Source: Tupaia tana
Taxonomy: Eukaryota; Chordata; Mammalia; Scandentia; Tupaiidae
Direction of reading: 5' to 3'
DNA: 64,000 nt
Assembly (NCBI GenBank): GCA_026018925.1
Contig: JAKSZU010000012.1
Span: 29,191,814 to 29,255,813 of the forward strand
Under the pieces are notes generated by a model, which did no database searches, was not told the origin of the DNA, and worked only from the letters and a program-made list of their open reading frames with translations. The position numbers and the translations under genes were made by a program. Numbering within the stretch: position 1 is the first letter of the stretch; each line of letters begins with the position of its first letter. Below, piece after piece: positions 44,750 through 64,000 of this stretch.

Positions 44750-45784
44750 TCTCCGACTGGGCACCCAGATCTCCCAGCCAGGTTATTTATAGACGAGCCC
44801 AGAAGAGGTGTGTTGGGGGGAAGGCTAGTGTTTACAAACATGGGTCGGTCGGGTCGCCTGAGTCCAGGAGGACAAAAGAGAGGACCTGGGGACGGGGCGG
44901 GGCTGGGACCCAGAGCCCTGTCTCTGGTGTGACCCTACCGATGGGGAAGGGGTGAGATGAAGAGAAGGGAGGGGAGTGGGTGCTGCTCACGTGCTGGAGT
45001 CCGAGACCCGACCTGTGGGCCGTGTGCAAGCCGTGTGCAAATCGGCCAGTGCTCTGGAGACCTCGGGGCGGGCGGGACCCTCGTGGAGGGGGCCGGGGTC
45101 AGCCGGCTCAGGGCCCACCCGAGGGAGAGACCGAGTCTCACACGCCCCCTCCCGTACCCCAAGCCTGGCTAGACAGCGAAGCGGGTCGGGAGAAAGAATC
45201 CGCAGTCCTAGGGCTGGGGAGTCACGCCCCTCAGCCCCTTGCCCCGCCACTCTGGCTCCCCCACCCGTGTCTGTTGTTGGGGAAAAGGGGTGTCGGGTTA
45301 CCGCCGCGGGGGCTATAGTTAGCCGCGGGGACTTTATCAGCCAGACTCTGGGGACAGCGCAGCGCCCGGCCGACTTCAGCCTCCCGCCTGCTCTGAGCCA
45401 CCCACGCTCCTTCCGGCTCTCGGCCCCCACAGCCTCCAGGTGGGTCCTCGCCTCCCCGGGGCGCCCTGCCCTCTGCAGGCGGGGCCAAATTACGCGCCCC
45501 CCCCCCCCCCCCCCCCCCCCGCTTTATCAAAAAAGTCCCGGGACAAGAGAGGCTGAGTAGGAAGGCGACTGAGAGCCTGCGGGGCCGAGACCCGAGGCCG
45601 CGCTGCAGACTGCACGCCAAGGCCCCGCCCACTCCCCGGCCCGGCCACGCCCCCTGGCCTGGGCCCAGTTCCGGACCCAGGACCCTCCGCCTCAGGACAA
45701 AGGGTCCAGGCGCCCATCGAAGCCTGGACTCCGCTGCCGCTGGCCCTGCCCTCGTCCGGACTCGCCCTGCTGCGTCTCGCAGGG
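44750..45784 (+). promoter_or_regulatory. GC-rich region ahead of ART5, possible promoter and 5' UTR
   Basis: GC- and CpG-rich from about 44880. A TATA-like TTATTTATAG lies at 44782-44791. There are two TTATC (GATA-factor type) words in CTTTATCAG and CTTTATCAAAA near 45333 and 45522. CTCCAG|GTGGGT at about 45439 could be the donor of a non-coding first exon. A C run fills 45497-45520. None of these is proven to act. Confidence 0.4.
45497..45520. repeat. 24-base C homopolymer
   Basis: An uninterrupted C24 run 264 bp upstream of the ART5 start codon, flanked by TTACGCG and GCTTTATC. Its complement is G24, able to form G-quadruplex or triplex structures. Confidence 0.9.
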
Positions 45785-48651
45785 ATGATGCTGGCGGCCC
45801 TGCTGAGCACCCTCAGCTACCTGGGCCTCCACGCCCTCTGGCAGGTAACTCTGGAGCTCATGCCCTGCCTCGAAGAGGACGGGTCAGGGCCGGAGGGGTG
45901 GGAAGCCGACTCCTCAGAACCCTCCCAGGGATTCCATCCTAGGACTCCTGTCCTCTTAATCCGCTTCCTCCCAGGAGCTTCTTTCCTTGCAGGGAGCCCC
46001 AAGTTCCTATTCTCTCGCACCCGCATCTCCACCCACGGCTCCCTGCCTAACGCTCCCTCCTTCACACTAGCCCTCTCTAGGATCCAGCTTCCTCCTCCCG
46101 CTGCTCATCTCTCACCACAAGCTCGGCCTAGAGAACCTGTGTACTGGCCAGTCCCCAGACCAAGCTTGCCCCCCCCCCCCACCCCATCCCAGCCTAAGTT
46201 TGAGGATAAAGGCTTGCAAAGCAGGAGAGGGCTCACAGGCTCAGAGCTGACAGTCCTTTCTGGTGGTGGATGAGCACCTGCCAGGGGCTCCCAAAGGATG
46301 CAGGGAGAAAGTCCAAGGAGGCCAGGGACAGGGAGGGACTAAGGACTAAGGGAGTGGACGTCAGCTCAGAGTCTGTATATCACCTGCACACTGAACCCTA
46401 GAGCCCAAACACCTTGGAGGTCAGCTAGCCCAGGCTCCCAGAGTACCGGGACCCTTCGAAGGACAAGTGACCCTTTTGAGGTTGATGGGAAGGGAAGTTC
46501 TTCATAACTGAGGCTGGAAGTATCCTCAATTTACAGCTGCAGAACCTAGAGCCCAGAAAAGAGATTTGCCCGGGAACCCACAGCAGTAGATGAAGCCAGG
46601 ACTGAACCAGGTCTGTGTGACCTCAGTGCCTGTGTTATTTTAGCCTCATCTGGGGCCTTGTACACTTGCAGATATGAGCTATTTGGACACAGAAATGATA
46701 TTCCGTGCTTATATTTTTGCTATAGGGCACATGTGCTCATTGGAGAGACAGAGAGACAGAAAGGGAGAAATCACCCCCCCCCAGGGGGGATGGCCACACC
46801 CCAATCCCTTCTCCTCCATTCTCCTCTTGGGATCTTGGGCACGCATGCACACATGCCTGGCGTGAGTTTCAAGCAGCTGGGTCCAGGACTTGAACCGCGA
46901 TCAACTACGTGGGAGTCCAGTGACGTAACCATTACACCATCTGTTGGTCCCAATAGTCTGTGTTTCTGACCTGATCTGCTTCCAAGTCCCTAGTGTCTAG
47001 TGCTGTGAACCTTTCCCATTCCCTGTGTTACTCTTCTCTTCCTCCCTCCATAGGCTCAGGCTGTTCCCATCCTGCCCCTGGGCCTGGCTCCAGACACCTT
47101 TGATGATGCCTATGTAGGCTGCTCAGAGGAGATGGAGAAGAAGGCAGCCTCCCTGCTGAAGGAAGAGATGGCCCACCATGCCCTGCTGCGGGAGTCCTGG
47201 GAGGCAGCCCAGGAAGCCTGGGAGCACAGGCAGCGAGGGCTCACGCTGCCCCCCGGCTTCAAAGCCCAGCATGGAATAGCCGTTATGGTCTACACCAACT
47301 CGTCTAACACCTTGTACTGGGAGCTGAACCAGGCCGTGCGCACAGGAGGCAGCTCCCGGGAGCTCTACATGAGGCACTTCCCCTTCAAGGCCCTGCATTT
47401 CTACCTGACCCGGGCCCTGCAGCTGCTGCGGGGCAGTGGGGGCTGCAGCAGGGACCTCGGGGAGACGGTGTTTCGAGGCGTGGGCAGTCTTCGCTTTGAA
47501 GCCAAGAGGCTGGGCGACTCTGTCCGCTTGGGCCAATTTGCTTCCAGCTCCCTGGATGAAGCGGTGGCCCACAGGTTTGGTAATGCCACCCTCTTCTCCC
47601 TAAGAACTTGCTTTGGGGCCCCTATCGAGGCCCTGTCTGTCTTCCCCAAGGAGCGTGAGGTGCTGATTCCCCCCCATGAAGTCTTCTTGGTCACCAGGTT
47701 CTCCCAGGATGGAGCCCGGAGCTTAGTGACTCTCTGGAGCTATAATCAGACCTGCAGCCACTTCAACTGCGCCTATTTGGGTGGTGAGCTGTGCATGGGG
47801 GCCGTAGGACTGGCAGGCATGTGGATAAGCCAAGATGTCCCTGTGTTATTCCTGGGGCCCTCAGGACACCCACTTGGTGAATGGGGAAAGTCAAGCCTTC
47901 AAGTCTGCTGGAGTTAGTCCTCTGTGGCTACTGAGGTTCTGTTGGGTCCTAGAATGTTGCCCGCATCTATGACTATCCTCAGCTGATTCCATATGTTCCA
48001 GAAAGGTTCCATCTGCTAAAGTCTACTAAACCAGAAGAACCTGGTTAGGGAGGTTAGCCAGCAGAGAAAAGAGGCAGGAGGACAGCTTCAGACCTCAGGG
48101 AGGCCTGGGCTTGCTGGGGCTGACGGGACAGGAGTGTGCTGTTCCCCAGGGCCCAGGCAGGGGCAGAATGGAGGGCCTGAGGTGGTGCGAGCAGAGGTGG
48201 GTAAGCAACCCAGAAAGACTTCCTGGGCAAAGGAAGAGGAGGAGAAATCAGAAGACTGCCTTTTGGAAAAGGAAAAGAGGGATTGAGAGGGGAGTAGCCC
48301 TGCTGTGGAGGGTGGGAAGGGAAATTTGGGATGTGAGTTTGTCCACATGGAGGGAGGCCTCACGGTGCTGTCTGTTGTAGGTGAGAAGAGGCGGAGCTGT
48401 GTACCTGGGCCAGGTGAGTTCCCTCTGCCTTCCCTGTGGCTTCACCCTCCTGGCCTGTGGACCCCCTTCATCTTCTTTTCTTCTCTCCAGCAGGGGGGCA
48501 GCCAGAGTCTCCCTCCGCAGGGGGCCTCCTCTCTGCTGTCCCTGGAAGAGCCTGCTATTGGTCCCTGGGGGGTTCCAGATCTCAGGAGCTGGACCCTGAA
48601 AGTCCAGTGCCGGTCACTGAGGGGTCCTGGGAACTGGTGACCTTCGTGTGA
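45785..48651 (+). CDS. ART5: ART5, secreted-type arginine ADP-ribosyltransferase, complete
   Basis: Paralogue of ART1, best known from testis and without a GPI anchor. Coding exons 45785-45844, 47054-47783, 48381-48413 and 48491-48651 sum to 984 bp, 327 aa. Start MMLAALLSTLSYLGLHALWQ is a signal peptide. Exon 2 has the catalytic domain: VFRGVGSL (Arg about 161), GQFASSS (Ser about 184) and FPKEREVLIPP (E-R-E about 220-222), so the R-S-ExE motif is intact. The 33-bp exon 3 (GEKRRSCVPGP) corresponds to the small ART1 exon. The last exon ends ELVTFV with no hydrophobic tail, consistent with secretion. The acceptor at 48488-48493 is CAGCAG, so one residue may be optional. A C-terminal tail of about 54 residues is longer than the one I recall for human ART5. 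Confidence 0.94.
46520..46645 (+). repeat. MIR-like remnant in ART5 intron 1
   Basis: ATCCTCAATTTACAGCTGCAG, CAGAAAAGAGATTTGCCCGGG, GCCAGGACTGAACCAGGTCTG and GTGCCTGTGTTATTTTAGCC in MIR order. Confidence 0.55.
46703..46952 (-). repeat. tRNA-derived SINE, long form, in ART5 intron 1
   Basis: TTTTTGCTATAGGGCACATG, body complement with C8AGGGGGG, B-box complement GGACTTGAACCGCG, end CATCTGTTGGTCCC. It ends about 100 bp before the catalytic exon. Confidence 0.8.
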
Positions 48652-48874
48652 AGGAAGGGGCTCTAAATAGCCTCAAGAAGCAAAAAGATCGTCCTGACAC
48701 AGCCCGACCAGCCATCTCCCCAAGCAGGATGTGGGGAGACCTGAGGCCGTGGCAGGGTGGAGGGAGCCTGCTGCATGGTGGGGACTTCTGGGACAAGCCA
48801 GGGAAGTACTGTGATGGCCATTCGATTAAACGGGGTTGCAGCACGAAGACGTGGACTTTTCTGACTGGTTTATT
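48652..48874. terminator. Facing polyadenylation signals of ART5 (+) and TRPC2 (-)
   Basis: ATTAAA at 48825-48830 is the only good signal after the ART5 stop. On the minus strand AATAAA at 48869-48874 (plus-strand TTTATT) is the first good signal below the TRPC2 stop. Cleavage 10-30 bases past each would fall at about 48840-48860 for both, so the two mRNAs should end at the same place or overlap by a few bases. Confidence 0.65.
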
Positions 48875-49434
48875 CCGTTGAGGCTGGACCATCTACCCGG
48901 CTCTGGCCTCGCCAGGCTCAAGGACTGAGGGACTCAAAGAGTAGCTTGTTGATCTCTGAGACATGGTCCCTGTCACTCACTGTAACTTACTAACTCAGAA
49001 TCGGCAACAACTGGCAGGTCCTCACAACAGCCGTGAAGACAGGAAGGGGGCAGATTCCTCAGCTGTGGTGAGGAATGCAAAGCCAAGGACGGAAGCTACT
49101 TGCTCAAGGTCAGAGGGCTTGTACAGCACCCACCTCCTGCCCCCTATCCTGGCCCTCTTTCCACCTAAACTCTGAGGGAGCCTAAAGCAGGATTCTAAGC
49201 CAAAGATAGCTGTGACCGCAGAGCACACCAGTCTCCTCTGCTCTGTTCCCACGAGGGTCCATTTCAGGGGGAAGGATCTCAAAGCATCAGGAGATGGATT
49301 GTCACACCCTCTGGAGGTATCTGACACCAAGCAGAGGGGGAGGCGAGGACAGCAGACAAGCGCCTACTCAGGGGCCCCCACCCTCACCCAACTAGGCCGC
49401 CATGCTCAGCAACAGAGGAGACGCTTCCACTGCC

Positions 49435-63293
<13,859 letters not shown>

Positions 63294-63589
63294 CTGTAAG
63301 GAAGCAGGTCCGGGTGTGCCTGCCACCCAGTGGGCCCACCCCCATTCAGTCAGCCTGCCCCCGACCCCACCCTCCCCACAAACAATGGGCCCAGCCCACG
63401 GTGCCCTGTCCTTGGGCCATCACTTCCTATATCTAGTGTCCCTGGGTCATTGATTTCTTCTCTGCCACCTCTCCTGTCCTTGTGATGAGGTCGTCCTATG
63501 TCACCCTGGCTTATCTGGTGCTCTCTCCACTTATCACTAAGTCACTTCAACCCAACTCCCCCTGCCACCTTTGCCCACCCCTTGTGCTT

Positions 63590-63868
63590 CTTTTATTTGT
63601 GTATTTATTTTTTTGAAGAGAAAGATTTTTGCTATAGGGCACGTGTGCTTGCCAGAGAGACAGAGACAGAGGCAGAGGCAGAAAGCGAGAAATCACCCCC
63701 CAGGGGGGACGGCCACACCGCAGTCCCTTCTTCATTCTCCTCTTGGGATTTTGGGTACACACACACATGCACCTGGCGTGAGTTTCAAGTCTCTGGGTCT
63801 GGGATTTGAACCATGGTCAGCCATGTGGGAACCCAGCGACGTAACCATTACATTACCTGCTGGTCCCG
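63590..63868 (-). repeat. tRNA-derived SINE, long form
   Basis: TTTATTTTTTTGAAGAG, TTTTTGCTATAGGGCACGTG, body complement, B-box complement GGATTTGAACCATGG, end TTACCTGCTGGTCCC. CTTGTGCTTCTTTT on each side (63581 and 63869) is the target duplication. Confidence 0.85.
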
Positions 63869-64000
63869 CTTGTGCTTCTTTTCTAAAATCTATTTCCTGT
63901 CATGTGTTCACTGGATTAACTTTTCTGAGTCCCTAGTTTGCAAGAGAGCCTGTGCTGGCAGTTCTGGGACACGTGGAAATGAATGAGGCTTTACCCGTCC

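Noticed and set aside
44976-45560. A 194-codon plus open frame upstream of ART5
   Set aside because: GC-rich sequence with proline/arginine-rich wording ending in a poly-proline run from the C tract. No signal or family likeness; more probably promoter or 5' UTR sequence.
45785-46273. A 162-codon frame starting at the ART5 ATG
   Set aside because: It is a read-through of exon 1 into the intron. The GT donor at 45845 and exon 2 continue the real protein.

Overview
The window is nuclear DNA of a placental mammal. It carries intron-rich genes with GT-AG splice sites, old MIR and L2 remnants, L1-like inserts, and dozens of copies of a tRNA-derived SINE. Gene order and orientation match the conserved block known from human 11p15.4 and mouse chromosome 7: NUP98 > CHRNA10 > < ART1, then ART5 > < TRPC2. 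Two old 7SL-derived (Alu/FLAM-like) SINEs point to Euarchontoglires. The dominant SINE has clear tRNA A and B boxes, a short form ending in CT-rich sequence and a long form of about 250 bp ending in CTCTCC plus poly-A. No Alu, B1/B2, horse, carnivore or ruminant SINE is recognised. My best guess is a colugo (Dermoptera), which has a lineage-specific tRNA SINE family, but this is inference and was not checked against a library.

Layout. 1-19250: the last six coding exons of NUP98 (+), which encode the C-terminal part of the Nup96 half of the precursor. They are separated by SINE-packed introns, one of which holds an antisense FOXN3-derived pseudogene. 19250-27200: intergenic, with SINE clusters and one unexplained GC-rich block. 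27201-32121: complete CHRNA10 (+), five coding exons, 450 aa. 33434-38012: complete ART1 (-), four coding exons, 320 aa, with signal peptide and GPI-type tail. 38013-45784: repeats and a GC-rich zone ahead of ART5, including a 24-base C run. 45785-48830: complete ART5 (+), four coding exons, about 327 aa, with no GPI tail. 48869-64000 and beyond: the 3' eleven coding exons of TRPC2 (-), covering the whole transmembrane, pore, TRP-box and C-terminal region.

The genes do not form a pathway. CHRNA10 is the auditory/vestibular nicotinic subunit, ART1 and ART5 are paralogous extracellular arginine ADP-ribosyltransferases with intact R-S-ExE motifs, and TRPC2 is the vomeronasal transduction channel. 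TRPC2 is a pseudogene in apes and Old World monkeys. Here all exons in the window are open except for one extra C in a C7 run in the last exon, which would remove about 70 C-terminal residues if it is real. The ART5 and TRPC2 polyadenylation signals lie only about 40 bp apart on opposite strands.

The rest is mostly repeats. Several SINEs show clear target-site duplications and nesting. I found no evidence of a new multi-gene system. The most useful leads are the TRPC2 frameshift, the ART5/TRPC2 shared 3' end, a 45-bp perfect direct repeat near both ends of one ART1 intron, the FOXN3 copy and the unidentified GC-rich block.
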